Source of the DNA: a virus
DNA length: 23,495 nt
Virus record (IMG/VR): IMGVR_UViG_3300036835_000065
Span: 1-23,495 of that record
Direction: 5' to 3' (one strand)
This document shows, in pieces, positions 13,987 through 21,831 of the stretch. The notes under the pieces are model-generated. The model saw only the letters and a program-made list of their open reading frames with translations, did no database searches and was not told where the DNA came from. The position numbers and the translations under genes were made by a program. Positions within the stretch are counted from its first letter, which is position 1; each line of letters starts with the position of its first letter.

Positions 13987-15170
13987 TGCAACCCGCGTCC
14001 GCACAGTTTTTCGAGTCGCTGCGGTTCTCGCACGTGATCGCGGTCGCGTGCGAGCTGATCTTTCCCGGCAAGACCGACGCCGACGCGATCAGTGTCCCTG
14101 TCGAGGCGGGCAGTATCACGATCGACCGGACCGCGCAGAACCGCCGCGCCGGGACGATCACGATCCCATGGTCGCTGGACGCCGGCGAGGATCTCGGGAT
14201 CGACATTCGCACGCTCCCGCTCGGCGGCTACGCGCTCGTGCACCGCGGCTTGCGGTATGCCAGCGGTCAGACCGAGCTGATCCTGCTCGGCCGGCTGCGG
14301 GTCGAATCGGTCACGTGGGACACGCTGGCCGCCAGCGCGTCACTCGAGCTCGCTGACCGTAACGCGCAGATCGCCGACGAGCCGTTCACCGCCCCCTATG
14401 CCGCCGCCGGGCAGACGCCGGCCGGCGCGGCCGTCGGGATCGTCCAGGGCGTGTTCGGCTCGACGATCGCCTACAACTGGCCATACAACCCGCCGGGCCT
14501 GCTCGGCGACGTCACCTACACCGGCCAGCGGACCGACGCGCTGTCCGCGCTCGAGCAATCCTATGCCGCCGAAACGTACTTTGACGCCAACGGCGACTTC
14601 GTGTTCGCCTCAAAGCCCGGCGACACCGACCCGGTCGTGTGGACCGTCGACGCCAGCCCGACCGGCGTGATGATCAACGCGCAAGAGAGCCTAGACCGGA
14701 CCGGCATCTACAACGGCGTGCTCGTCACCGGGCAGGGTGACGCCGACCAGCCGCCCGTTACCGGCCTGGCCGTCTACGACGATCCCGGCAGTCCGGTCCG
14801 CTGGGGCGGCCCGTTCGGCAAGGTCGCGTTACTCGCCGACTCGACCAGCGTCACGACATCAGACGAGGCCGTCGCGACCGCACAGTCGCTATTGAACCTT
14901 CGTCTCAAGCAGACCCGGTCGCTGAACCTGACCGCCGCGCCGAACCCCGCGCTCGAGGCCGGCGACACGATCGCCGTCGACTTTCCCGACGGCCGCAACG
15001 AGACGCATCTGATCGACTCCACGACCATCGACCTGTCGACCGCCGCGCAGACCATCACAACCCGGACACTGTTCGCGCCCGCCGCCGGCCCGGCCGTACA
15101 GACCGACCGGCTCTATTACGGCCGAGACGCGTGGCGCGAAGCGCAGGATGCGCAACTGGTGGCCGCGTGA
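13986..15170 (+). CDS. Minor tail protein, DUF5047-like
   Basis: A 394-residue protein beginning at TGATG overlap 13986. The pattern '[20 protein letters not shown]' followed by '[20 protein letters not shown]' resembles DUF5047-type tail proteins of actinophages (from memory). The middle is beta-rich, and the C-terminal part has '[18 protein letters not shown]', typical of hub/adhesin-carrier proteins. Longer upstream frame (from 13449) is a shadow of the preceding gene. Confidence 0.65.
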   Translation: MQPASAQFFESLRFSHVIAVACELIFPGKTDADAISVPVEAGSITIDRTAQNRRAGTITIPWSLDAGEDLGIDIRTLPLGGYALVHRGLRYASGQTELILLGRLRVESVTWDTLAASASLELADRNAQIADEPFTAPYAAAGQTPAGAAVGIVQGVFGSTIAYNWPYNPPGLLGDVTYTGQRTDALSALEQSYAAETYFDANGDFVFASKPGDTDPVVWTVDASPTGVMINAQESLDRTGIYNGVLVTGQGDADQPPVTGLAVYDDPGSPVRWGGPFGKVALLADSTSVTTSDEAVATAQSLLNLRLKQTRSLNLTAAPNPALEAGDTIAVDFPDGRNETHLIDSTTIDLSTAAQTITTRTLFAPAAGPAVQTDRLYYGRDAWREAQDAQLVAA

Positions 15171-15781
15171 GCACGGTCCCCGCCAGCCGCACGCTCGAGG
15201 GTGTGCTCCGCGCCGCGCTCGAGCCCGGCAACCCGCTAAAGGTGATCGTCGGCACCTACGCGACCCTGGCGAGCACCGACCCGTGCTACGCCAACATCGA
15301 GATCGCCGGCGCCGTCTACCAGGTCCCGCAGCTAAACGGGATGGCCGCGCAGCCCGCCGGCAGCCCGGCCTATCTGCTCGCCGACAACACGCGCATGTGG
15401 GTACTCGGGACCGTCACCGAAACCGCCGGCACCGGCACGCCAGGACCAGCAGGACCGACCGGCCCGACCGGACCAGCGGGACCAGCGGGCCCGGCCGGAC
15501 CGGCCGGCGCGACCGGCAGCGCCGGACCAGCAGGACCGACCGGCCCCGCCGGGCCGACGGGACCAGCCGGCGCGACCGGACCGCAGGGCCCGTCAGGCGC
15601 GTCGACATTCGTGTCCGGCAGCGGCGCGCCGACCGCGGGGACCGGCGCCGACGGAGCGATCTACATGGACACCGCCAGCGGCCGCGTCTGGGGACCCAAG
15701 GCCGCCGGCGCGTGGCCCGGCGCCGCGTTCGGCCGCGTCGTCCCGCTCACCCCCACCTACGCGCAGATCAAGACCGGATAA
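15167..15781 (+). CDS. Collagen-like minor tail protein
   Basis: A 204-residue protein from GTG 15167, overlapping the previous stop. Residues 1-88 are a globular attachment domain, residues 90-146 are 19 uninterrupted Gly-X-Y triplets, and 147-204 form a C-terminal head ([20 protein letters not shown] is typical of tail-fibre collagen tips). The protein should trimerise into a rigid rod, placing the tip domain at the tail end, so it is a candidate receptor-contacting fibre. Its stop overlaps the ribosome-binding site of the next gene. Confidence 0.85.
   Translation: MSTVPASRTLEGVLRAALEPGNPLKVIVGTYATLASTDPCYANIEIAGAVYQVPQLNGMAAQPAGSPAYLLADNTRMWVLGTVTETAGTGTPGPAGPTGPTGPAGPAGPAGPAGATGSAGPAGPTGPAGPTGPAGATGPQGPSGASTFVSGSGAPTAGTGADGAIYMDTASGRVWGPKAAGAWPGAAFGRVVPLTPTYAQIKTG
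15434..15604 (+). repeat. Collagen triplet repeat (Gly-X-Y)19
   Basis: Nineteen consecutive triplets with Gly first: mainly GPA and GPT, with GAT twice and GTP, GSA, GPQ, GPS and GAS once each. The codons form imperfect nine-base DNA repeats (ggaccagca type). Such repeats expand or contract by recombination, so fibre length could vary among relatives. Confidence 0.9.
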
Positions 15782-15792
15782 GGAGAACCACG

Positions 15793-16434
15793 ATGGGCCA
15801 GACGACGCTCTACCTGCTGCCATATCCCGAGCCGGCCGAGGTCGCCGACGTCCCGGCCGACATGAAGAAACTGGCCGACAAGGTCGACGGGCTATTACGC
15901 CCCCCGAGCGTAACGACGCTCCCGTCCAGTCCGACCGACGGCCAGGAGGTCTATTACAAGCTGGCCAGCGGCGGCTACTGGCACCTTCGCTATGGGGCGA
16001 GTAACGCCGGCTCCTACAAGTGGGATGCGGTCGGCTCATCCGCTCCGTTGTCGGCGGCCGGCGCCGGAGGTCAGACCGTCAACTCTGGCGGGGCCGGGAC
16101 GTTCATCGCGTGGCCGAGCGGCCCGCAGATCACGCTTCCGCTCGGCGGGATCTACCGCTACAGCTTCCAGTTCGGCTGGCAGCTACAGACGGCGGCGCTC
16201 AGCGAGGCTGACGTGCGCGTGCAAACGTCGGCTGGTGTCCCGATCACTCCCAACAAGGCCAAAGAGGTCCGCACGACTCAGTGGCAGGCGTCTGTCACGC
16301 ACTTCGAGGAAGCCGCGTCGATGGGGGCGGCCGGGACGATATTGCAGCTCGGCGTCGCGACGAGCGTAAGCATCGCCCTGCTCGGTGCCGACCCGCCGCC
16401 GACGATGCTGCTAACGCCGATCCAGGTCGGCTGA
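15793..16434 (+). CDS. Tail-tip/receptor-binding candidate protein
   Basis: A 213-residue protein with AAGGAG (15780-15785) and a good spacer before ATG 15793. The sequence 'TTLPSSPTDGQEVYYKLASGGYWHLRY' (about 40-66) is the usual fibre-tip segment (T-LP-SP-DG-E-Y-) found in minor tail proteins, followed by a beta-rich C-terminal domain. As the last plus-strand structural gene it is the best host-range determinant candidate. Its 3' end overlaps the methyltransferase 3' end by 24 bp on the opposite strand. Confidence 0.7.
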   Translation: MGQTTLYLLPYPEPAEVADVPADMKKLADKVDGLLRPPSVTTLPSSPTDGQEVYYKLASGGYWHLRYGASNAGSYKWDAVGSSAPLSAAGAGGQTVNSGGAGTFIAWPSGPQITLPLGGIYRYSFQFGWQLQTAALSEADVRVQTSAGVPITPNKAKEVRTTQWQASVTHFEEAASMGAAGTILQLGVATSVSIALLGADPPPTMLLTPIQVG

Positions 16435-17349
16435 CGCAAGTTGCGCTCGCGCCGCGGCCAGCTCGGGCTCGAGCTCGCCGAACAGACTGTCGCGATAACG
16501 CGCGAAGCTGACCGGCACGACCAGGTCGCGATCGGAACGGCGCAGGCTCGCGGCGATCAGCCCGTCGCCGCTGAACGACTCGCCGACCGTGTGCTCCGCA
16601 ACCACATGCGCACCGACGCTCTCAAGCAGCGCCAGACACCGCTGATGCGTCATCGGATCACCGGAAATCGAATGATGATGCGTCGAGACCACGACAAACC
16701 GGATCCGCCCCGCAGCCAACAGGCTCGCGGCTCGCTCAACCACGTCGAGCTCGGAGCCCTGCACGTCGACCAGCAACAGGTCGATCGCCCCAAGGCGCTC
16801 ATCCTCCAACAGTCCCGCGACGGTCACGACCGGCAGTTCGCGCTCGACATTGTCGCTTTCGCAGACCAGCCGCGCGCGGCTGCCATGCGCACCGCCGACG
16901 GCCGCCTGAATCAGTCGCGCATCCAGCCCGTTAAGCGCAAGGTTCACACGGCCGACGTCAAGGTTGCCCGGATCGGGCTCGACCAGCACCACCCGGAGGC
17001 CGAGCGCGCGCGTCGCCCAGATCGAGTAATAGCCCCAGAACGCCCCGAGCTCGACGATCGCTCCGGGCTGCGGACTCGGATCCTCGCGCAGTCGCTGCAC
17101 GATGTGATGAAACGCGAGCTCTTCTTGGGGCTCGTGATGGCCGCGCAACCGGCGGATGATCTCGGTCATCCAATCGCCGTGGTAGCAGCCCGCGACGATC
17201 CGCGTTCCTTCGTGCATCACCTGCACCCGCACGCCGTTCTCGTCCTTGATCGCGCCGGCGTCAGCAACCTTGGGGATCGGGTCGGCGTCGCGGCAGGAGA
17301 CCGTCAACGCCACCCGCCGCGCCGCCGGCTCCGGCAGGTTGACGGTCAT
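16411..17349 (-). CDS. FkbM-family SAM-dependent methyltransferase
   Basis: A 312-residue Rossmann-fold methyltransferase. SAM-binding motif I is 'AIVELGAFWGYYSIWAT' (E100-L-G-x-F-W-G), motif II 'VVLVEPDPGNLD' (E124-P-D), and the post-motif 'DLLLVDVQGSELDVVE' (190-205) is the FkbM hallmark D-V-x-G-x-E. The family typically O-methylates sugars or small molecules; the substrate here is unknown, though a surface glycan is a reasonable guess. It begins directly after the repressor stop, on the same strand, so it should be transcribed in the lysogen. Nothing structural for the virion depends on it, so it looks like a cargo or conversion gene. Confidence 0.88.
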   Translation of the reverse strand: MTVNLPEPAARRVALTVSCRDADPIPKVADAGAIKDENGVRVQVMHEGTRIVAGCYHGDWMTEIIRRLRGHHEPQEELAFHHIVQRLREDPSPQPGAIVELGAFWGYYSIWATRALGLRVVLVEPDPGNLDVGRVNLALNGLDARLIQAAVGGAHGSRARLVCESDNVERELPVVTVAGLLEDERLGAIDLLLVDVQGSELDVVERAASLLAAGRIRFVVVSTHHHSISGDPMTHQRCLALLESVGAHVVAEHTVGESFSGDGLIAASLRRSDRDLVVPVSFARYRDSLFGELEPELAAARAQLASADLDRR

Positions 17350-17670
17350 CTAGGCCGCGGCGCTGTCGTTTGTCGCGTCGTCGGGCTGCGAAAGCGCGAA
17401 GTACCGGTCGGCGGGCACATCGAGAACCCGAGCGAGCAACAGGCGATGCTGTTCGCTCGGCAACGAGCTGCGGGTTTCCCAAAGACTGATCCGAGTCGAA
17501 TAGCGTGGGCCGCCCGCGGCCGCCAACGCATCCACTAGATCTTGCTGGGTCCACCCTTTGGCGAGACGATCTCTTCTGATCCGCGGACCTACCCGCTGCA
17601 ACAACACGCTCACCGTCGAGAGTTTGACCATCTCGACGCGACACGTCGATAACGTTGCGCCGCTAGACAT
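17350..17670 (-). CDS. XRE-type transcriptional repressor, immunity candidate
   Basis: A 106-residue helix-turn-helix protein. The HTH (about 28-92) reads GPRIRRDRLAKGWTQQDLVD, then SLWETRSSLPSEQHRLLLAR, an XRE/Cro-CI pattern with the usual W-x-Q-xx-L and 'E-x2-...P'. It is transcribed away from the plus-strand XRE gene, the classic immunity-switch arrangement, and is followed immediately by the methyltransferase. ATG 17670 gives almost no leader if the TATTCT box at 17685-17680 (minus strand) is the -10, so it could be a leaderless message. ATG 17631 (M14) is an alternative start. Whether this gene or the opposing one maintains lysogeny is unproven. Confidence 0.8.
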   Translation of the reverse strand: MSSGATLSTCRVEMVKLSTVSVLLQRVGPRIRRDRLAKGWTQQDLVDALAAAGGPRYSTRISLWETRSSLPSEQHRLLLARVLDVPADRYFALSQPDDATNDSAAA

Positions 17671-17815
17671 GATGCGGTAAGAATACGCGACTAGCAGCCC
17701 TGGCGAAGTGAGGCGCTGGGATCGAGGAGAAGGCTGCGAGGCGGGTGGACTCCCGCTGCTCCGGAGGGCCCACCAGCCCCCAGGCGCTCGTTCCGGAGCA
17801 CGTAGGGAGGATGGG
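17655..17815 (+). promoter_or_regulatory. Divergent promoter-operator region of immunity switch
   Basis: Overlapping -10-like boxes face opposite ways: TATTCT on the minus strand (17685-17680) and TAAGAA on the plus strand (17678-17683), the latter 17 bases after TTGCGC (17655-17660). GCTAG (17662-17666) and CTAGC (17691-17695) form an inverted repeat around both boxes, an operator candidate. Downstream in the plus leader TCCGGAG recurs near 17760 and 17792, and a hairpin GGTGG/CCACC encloses CTCC/GGAG (about 17744-17774). AGGGAGG at 17803-17809 precedes the plus gene. All assignments are by eye. Confidence 0.45.
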
Positions 17816-18256
17816 ATGGACGGACAGCAGCAGCGGCCAGGCGGCGCGCTGGACTTCGCCGCGCTCGAGCACGACCACGATCAGGCGCACCTGATCCTGA
17901 AGGCGGGCCACCACAAAACTCCGCAGATAGCGGACTCCCAGTCTGCCAGGCTGGCCACGGTGGCCGATCTGGCCACTTATAAAGGCCGCGCGGACGTGGC
18001 ACCGTGGCCGCCCGTGATCACCAAGGCGGACATCGCGCAGACGATCGGCGAGAACATCAAGCTCGGCCGCAGGCTCGCCAACGTCACACAGGACGAGCTC
18101 GCCAGCCGCATCCAGGCGCGCGACCACAACGAGATCAGTCGCTACGAGCACGCACGCCGAAAGCCTGGCTATGACCGCCTGATTCAGATCGCCGCCGCGC
18201 TCGGACAGACCGTCGACTGGATGCTCACTCCGCACGACGACGACGGCGCCGGATGA
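17816..18256 (+). CDS. XRE-type regulator opening early operon
   Basis: A 146-residue protein whose C-terminal half (about 73-138) is an XRE HTH: AQTIGENIKLGRRLANVTQD, then 'EISRYEHARRKPGYDRLIQIA' and 'ALGQTVDWML', as in phage Cro/CI and Xre. The N-terminal 70 residues have no recognised domain and are polar. Start ATG 17816 is placed by AGGGAGG at 17803-17809; the upstream open frame to 17708 is ignored. It is divergent from the minus-strand repressor and likely the Cro-like lytic regulator, though a repressor role is possible. The next gene overlaps by four bases. Confidence 0.8.
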   Translation: MDGQQQRPGGALDFAALEHDHDQAHLILKAGHHKTPQIADSQSARLATVADLATYKGRADVAPWPPVITKADIAQTIGENIKLGRRLANVTQDELASRIQARDHNEISRYEHARRKPGYDRLIQIAAALGQTVDWMLTPHDDDGAG

Positions 18257-18483
18257 CCGACCTGCTCGTGATCGCGCTCATGCTGGTCCCGTCGCTGGCC
18301 GCGGTCGTCTACACGGTCGCGCTCGCGATCCGCACCGCGATGCGCGCCCGCCGGCGACGCCGCCGGCGGCTGCGCGGGATGACCGAGGCCGAGGTCGCCG
18401 ACGTGCTCGGCACGTTCGGCGTCGACATCAGCGTCTGGCCCGCCCGCGCGCCACGCAACGGCGCGACCGAAGAAACGCCATGA
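18253..18483 (+). CDS. Small membrane-anchored protein
   Basis: A 76-residue protein with one transmembrane helix (about 4-28: LLVIALMLVPSLAAVVYTVA) followed by an unusual run of Arg (ARRRRRRRLRG), then a soluble tail containing MTEAEVADVLGTFGVDISVW. The Arg run predicts the tail in the cytoplasm. Unrecognised. It is the second gene of the early operon and overlaps its neighbours at both ends by ATGA; superinfection exclusion is one possibility, unproven. Confidence 0.55.
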   Translation: MTDLLVIALMLVPSLAAVVYTVALAIRTAMRARRRRRRRLRGMTEAEVADVLGTFGVDISVWPARAPRNGATEETP

Positions 18484-18761
18484 CCGACGACGGCGACCAG
18501 CGCCAACGGGCGCGCGAGCTCGTCGGCAAAGCGCTGATCCCCGACGCCGGCCAAGGCGGGATCGCCGGCGCGTTTGACCAGCTCGAAACGCGCCTACGCC
18601 AGCCCTACGCCCGCGCGCTCACCGCCGACGACCTCGACGACATTCGCAGCTATCTGACCGCGCGGATGGACGTCATATTCGAGCTGCTCGCACCGCGGCC
18701 ACCCCGACTGCGTCTGGTCAGACGCCGAGGACCCTACGTTCGAGGATCTGAAACAAAGTGA
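18480..18761 (+). CDS. Small early protein, unknown
   Basis: A 93-residue protein. Helical, with 'AFDQLETRLRQPYARALTAD' followed by 'DDLDDIRSYLTARMDVIFEL', then a Pro/Arg-rich tail (PRPPRLRLVRRRGPY). I do not recognise it. It is coupled to both neighbours (ATGA, GTGA). The basic C-terminus could bind nucleic acid. Confidence 0.5.
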   Translation: MTDDGDQRQRARELVGKALIPDAGQGGIAGAFDQLETRLRQPYARALTADDLDDIRSYLTARMDVIFELLAPRPPRLRLVRRRGPYVRGSETK

Positions 18762-19402
18762 CCGACGGCGACTATGCGGTGCATCCCGGTACCGGCGAGA
18801 TCCTCGAGCATCTCGACCAGCAACCCGCCGAGGCGCTCGCCGAAACGCTCGACGCCGTCCGCGGTCGCCAGGACGAGCTCGACCGGTGGGCCGGGGCACT
18901 CGACCGTGAGCTACGCCGCCGGCTCAAATTGCGGTCCGCGAAACTCGCCGTGTTCGGCGACTGGGAGGTGCAGGCGCCGACCGGTAACCAGAGCGTCTGG
19001 GACGCCGACGAGCTCGAGCCGGTGCTCGCCGGGCTGGTCGCCGACGGGACCGTCCGCGCCGCCGATATCGCCGACGTGATCACGCGCCCGCCGGTCGTGT
19101 CCGTCAGCCGTGCAAACCGGCTGCTCGCCCGGCTGACCGGCGACGCGCATAGCGCCGTCGCGGCGTGCCGCACGTGGAAAGAAAAGCCCGGCAAGCTGCT
19201 CGTCGCCCGGTCGGTCCAACTTATGCCGGATGCTGAGCAGGTCCCGCCGTCACTGAGGCGAACGGCGACACACCAGGAGCACGGGCCCTCAATCGAGGGC
19301 ACGGCGGCGGGACCTGCTGAACACCCGTCAGACGCGCCAGAAACCCGCGAGCGGCCATCCGTAACCGAATCCGGGCTAGACCATAGGGAGCTGTTCGCAT
19401 GA
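18758..19402 (+). CDS. Early-operon protein upstream of annealing protein
   Basis: A 214-residue protein, GTG start. The N-terminus has a helical segment likely to coil (LAETLDAVRGRQDELDRWAG, ALDRELRRRLKLRSAK), a compact region (FGDWEVQAPTGNQSVWDADE) and a conserved-looking 'VSVSRANRLLARLTGDAHSA'. The last 45 residues are low-complexity. It is not recognised. Its place directly before the annealing protein suggests a partner in recombination, as with paired genes in other phages; this is inference from position. Confidence 0.5.
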   Translation: MTDGDYAVHPGTGEILEHLDQQPAEALAETLDAVRGRQDELDRWAGALDRELRRRLKLRSAKLAVFGDWEVQAPTGNQSVWDADELEPVLAGLVADGTVRAADIADVITRPPVVSVSRANRLLARLTGDAHSAVAACRTWKEKPGKLLVARSVQLMPDAEQVPPSLRRTATHQEHGPSIEGTAAGPAEHPSDAPETRERPSVTESGLDHRELFA

Positions 19403-20193
19403 CCACAACAGCCTTAGAACGCGTCGTCGAGCCGCTGTTGCCGATGACCGCCGACGACGCCGCCGGCGCGATGGCCGCCTATCAGGAGCTCACCGCGCAC
19501 CTGCTGACCGGCGACGACTGGCAGGGGATCCCCGGCCGCGATCAAAGCTTCGTCAAACGGTCGGGTTGGGCGAAGCTCGCGACGTTCTATGGCGTCTCGA
19601 CCGAGCTGCGCGCCCGCGAGATCGACCGCGACGACGACGGCCAGATCCTCCGCGCCCGGTGCCTCGTCCGCGCCACCCACCCAAACGGCCGCTACGCCGA
19701 GGGCGACGGCGCCTGTTCGGCGACCGAACGGCGGTTCGCGCAGCCCAGCGGCCGCCAGAAACTCGAACACGACCTGCTCGCGACCTCGTTTACCCGGGCG
19801 ATCAACCGGGCGACCAGCAACCTGATCGGATTCGGCGAGGTCTCAGCCGAAGAGCTCGACGGGACCATGCCCCCTACGGCCGCGCCCAGCATCCCGGCGC
19901 AGCCGTGGGGTCCCGTCACCGACTCAGACGAGCAGCTCGAACAGGCCGCGCGCGCCGTGACCGTGATCGCCGGCGACACGCCGGTAAACGCCGAACAGTT
20001 CATCCTCGCAATGGGCCAGCACTTTGACGGGATCCCCGAGGCGTGCACGACGATGCTCCGCGGGCTCGCCAGGTTCGTCGGCGACGCCCGCGCCAAACAG
20101 ACGCCCGAGAACGCGCCGCCCGACCAGTCCGCCTACCACACCCACCCGACGGCCGACGACGACCCCGGCGGCCAGCAATACCACGGCGACTAG
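19399..20193 (+). CDS. Probable single-strand annealing recombinase
   Basis: A 264-residue protein. The core (about 38-152) reads TGDDWQGIPGRDQSFVKRSG, WAKLATFYGVSTELRAREID, 'RATHPNGRYAEGDGACSATE' and 'HDLLATSFTRAINRATSNLI', with a short 'GFGEVSAEEL' end. This combination of a basic SGW-K-A segment, beta strands with 'R-A-PNGR' and a terminal A-T-A-N-R helix is seen in annealing proteins of the Sak/Rad52-like group. I cannot confirm the family without a search. The C-terminal 110 residues are acidic and Pro-rich. The SSB-like gene lies three bases downstream of its stop, which strengthens the recombination call. Confidence 0.5.
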   Translation: MTTTALERVVEPLLPMTADDAAGAMAAYQELTAHLLTGDDWQGIPGRDQSFVKRSGWAKLATFYGVSTELRAREIDRDDDGQILRARCLVRATHPNGRYAEGDGACSATERRFAQPSGRQKLEHDLLATSFTRAINRATSNLIGFGEVSAEELDGTMPPTAAPSIPAQPWGPVTDSDEQLEQAARAVTVIAGDTPVNAEQFILAMGQHFDGIPEACTTMLRGLARFVGDARAKQTPENAPPDQSAYHTHPTADDDPGGQQYHGD

Positions 20194-20195
20194 CG

Positions 20196-20642
20196 ATGAG
20201 CTGGCTAGACGACTTCAAATCCGAGGATCGCGGCGAGCCGGTCGATGGCACGCACACCGCCGCGCTCGACGCCGCCGCCGTGCTCGACACCAAGAACGGC
20301 CGGCGGATCAAACTGACGTGGCAGACCGCCGACAACGCGCACTGGTGGGAGTCGTGGCACGGCGTCGAAGGCAAGGCGAAACCGTTCACAAAAGCCGTGC
20401 TGACCGGGCTCGGAATCGATCTCGCCGAGATTCGCAGCGAGGAACAGCTCGGCGACGAGCTCGCCGCCCGCGAGGGCCAGCTCTACGAGGTCGCGGTCGA
20501 GCACAACGGCGACTGGATCAACACGACCGTGATCGGGCCCGCCACCGACGTGCAGCTCGACTTGCCGGTCGACAACGGCGGATTGCCGGCGCCGCAGACG
20601 GCCGCTACCGAGGGTCTGTTCGACGATGACATCCCGTTCTGA
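20196..20642 (+). CDS. SSB-like protein with DDDIPF C-terminus
   Basis: A 148-residue protein. Beta-rich body: RRIKLTWQTADNAHWWESWH with several Trp/aromatics, then 'KAKPFTKAVLTGLGIDLAEI' and 'LYEVAVEHNGDWINTTVIGP'. It ends with the tail FDDDIPF, the hallmark acidic tip of bacterial SSB that docks recombination and replication proteins. The body does not look like standard SSB; it resembles DUF669-type phage proteins, which fold similarly. Role: coats ssDNA alongside the annealing protein. Start ATG 20196; the longer upstream frame is a shadow. Confidence 0.75.
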   Translation: MSWLDDFKSEDRGEPVDGTHTAALDAAAVLDTKNGRRIKLTWQTADNAHWWESWHGVEGKAKPFTKAVLTGLGIDLAEIRSEEQLGDELAAREGQLYEVAVEHNGDWINTTVIGPATDVQLDLPVDNGGLPAPQTAATEGLFDDDIPF

Positions 20643-20923
20643 TGGACGGGCCGACGTACGCGGAGCTCGTCGCTGATGTGCTCGACGCGCTGACGCGCTC
20701 GAGCGTGCAAAAGACCGGCGGGCGCCTCGCGATCGGCGGGCTCGGCGCTGGTAACGGCGATTACACCGGGTGGTGTCCGACGTGTCTTGGCGGGATCGTC
20801 CGGATTCACGTGCTGGACACGATCCCGCTGCGCGTCCGTACCTGGACGTGCGAGGACGGATGCCCGCCCGAACTGATCGAAAACACGATATGGCCGAACC
20901 TGACAACGATCGCCACGATCTGA
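20642..20923 (+). CDS. Zinc-ribbon-like small protein
   Basis: A 93-residue protein. Two Cys pairs, C45-x2-C48 (WCPTC) and C70-x3-C74 (TCEDGC), are spaced as a zinc ribbon. Starts at TGATG overlap with the SSB-like gene. Possibly a DNA-binding or replication accessory factor; unrecognised. It overlaps the next gene by 34 bases, the longest same-strand overlap in the window. Confidence 0.6.
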   Translation: MDGPTYAELVADVLDALTRSSVQKTGGRLAIGGLGAGNGDYTGWCPTCLGGIVRIHVLDTIPLRVRTWTCEDGCPPELIENTIWPNLTTIATI

Positions 20924-21726
20924 CCGCCGACGAGATCGCCGCGCGCCGCCACTATCGCGAGCTGCACAAGAAACGCAAGAACGGCCGGCTACCGCCGCTG
21001 CCAGGGTTTGACGCGACCGCCGGCGACCTCCGCGACTGGCTGACCGTCGCGTTGAATCCGGCGCCCGGCTGGCGTGTCACCGAGTTTCTGCGTCACGGTC
21101 GTCAGAAAGCTGACTGGTGCGTGCTGACGCTCACCGGGCCCGACGGCAGCCGACACGCGTTCGACGTCGGCGAGCAACGATCGTTATCGCCCGCCGCCGT
21201 CGAAATGGCGATCGTCGTTGCGACCGACGGGCTATGCCGACCCGACTGCAAGCTACCCAGCGAACGCAAGGACATCGGCACGGGGCTCGTCGCGTTCGCG
21301 ACCGTCACCGCCAACCAGAGCCGCGAGGCCGAGACGCGCGACTGGACCGCGCAGACCGTCGACGCCGCCGAGCCGCTGACCGGGCACACGTTCACCGCCG
21401 ACGGTCGAGCCGATGCGATCAGCGCGATGCTCGCCCGCCCGAAATTCGATCTGGTCGCCGCCCGCGAATACGCCGATCAGAGCACGATCATCAAGCCACG
21501 GCCGACGCTGCTGATCGACAAAGAAACCCCCGACCAGTGGATCCGCGTCGGCGACTTCGCGACGTTCTGGCGGCACATTCTCGGCGTCGGGATCATCGGG
21601 CAACTGACGATCGACGGGCGCCTAGCGGCGATCGGTATCAAGCGACACAACCTCAACGGTCGCAACCGTGAGCGTCAGCCGCGGCGGCTATGCCTGTATC
21701 GGATCGGCACCGAGCATGACCTGTAG
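20890..21726 (+). CDS. Protein of unknown function next to origin-like region
   Basis: A 278-residue protein. N-terminal basic helix (about 10-35), a domain around 'DLRDWLTVALNPAPGWRVTEFLRHGRQ' (45-72) and a beta-strand 'WCVLTLTGPDGSRHAFDVGE', and a C-terminal domain 'WIRVGDFATFWRHILGVGII' (217-236) with 'AIGIKRHNLNGRNRERQP', a winged-helix-like, basic end. The N-terminal two-thirds reminds me of proteins on actinobacterial mobile elements (DWL-A-----P---V---R-GR, A-V-ATG), but no family name can be given. It ends just before the repeat region at 21727-21842, so a replication-initiator role is a candidate. Start ATG 20890 chosen because the upstream reading frame is a shadow. Confidence 0.55.
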   Translation: MAEPDNDRHDLTADEIAARRHYRELHKKRKNGRLPPLPGFDATAGDLRDWLTVALNPAPGWRVTEFLRHGRQKADWCVLTLTGPDGSRHAFDVGEQRSLSPAAVEMAIVVATDGLCRPDCKLPSERKDIGTGLVAFATVTANQSREAETRDWTAQTVDAAEPLTGHTFTADGRADAISAMLARPKFDLVAAREYADQSTIIKPRPTLLIDKETPDQWIRVGDFATFWRHILGVGIIGQLTIDGRLAAIGIKRHNLNGRNRERQPRRLCLYRIGTEHDL

Positions 21727-21730
21727 CAGC

Positions 21731-21831
21731 GTAGTAGCGATAGTCGCGTTTATACGTATGCGCGCGCGCGCGTGTCCGTGTTGTTTCACAAGACTATGGC
21801 TACTACACGACTACGGCTACTACACGACTAC
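21731..21831. other. Origin-like intergenic repeat and stem region
   Basis: In the 116-bp gap (21727-21842), GTAGTAGCGATAGTC (21731-21745) can pair with GACTATGGCTACTAC (21792-21806), a 15-bp stem with one mismatch. The 46-base loop holds TTTATACGTATG (containing the palindrome ATACGTAT) and an alternating CG run of six dinucleotides. The 17-mer GGCTACTACACGACTAC is tandemly duplicated perfectly at 21798-21814 and 21815-21831. The second copy offers an alternative 16-bp stem to the left arm with two mismatches. Iteron-like repeats, a large inverted repeat and a relatively AT-containing core resemble a replication origin or a complex regulatory site. Function unproven. Confidence 0.5.

Noticed and set aside
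15434-15604. Repeat array as CRISPR
   Set aside because: The short nine-base-type repeats without spacers encode in-frame collagen triplets.
16441-17538. 365-codon plus-strand frame
   Set aside because: It is antisense to the methyltransferase and repressor, whose minus-strand products have clear family motifs.
21761-21772. Alternating CG run as a stand-alone Z-DNA element
   Set aside because: Six dinucleotides are not exceptional in this composition; kept only as part of the larger repeat structure.
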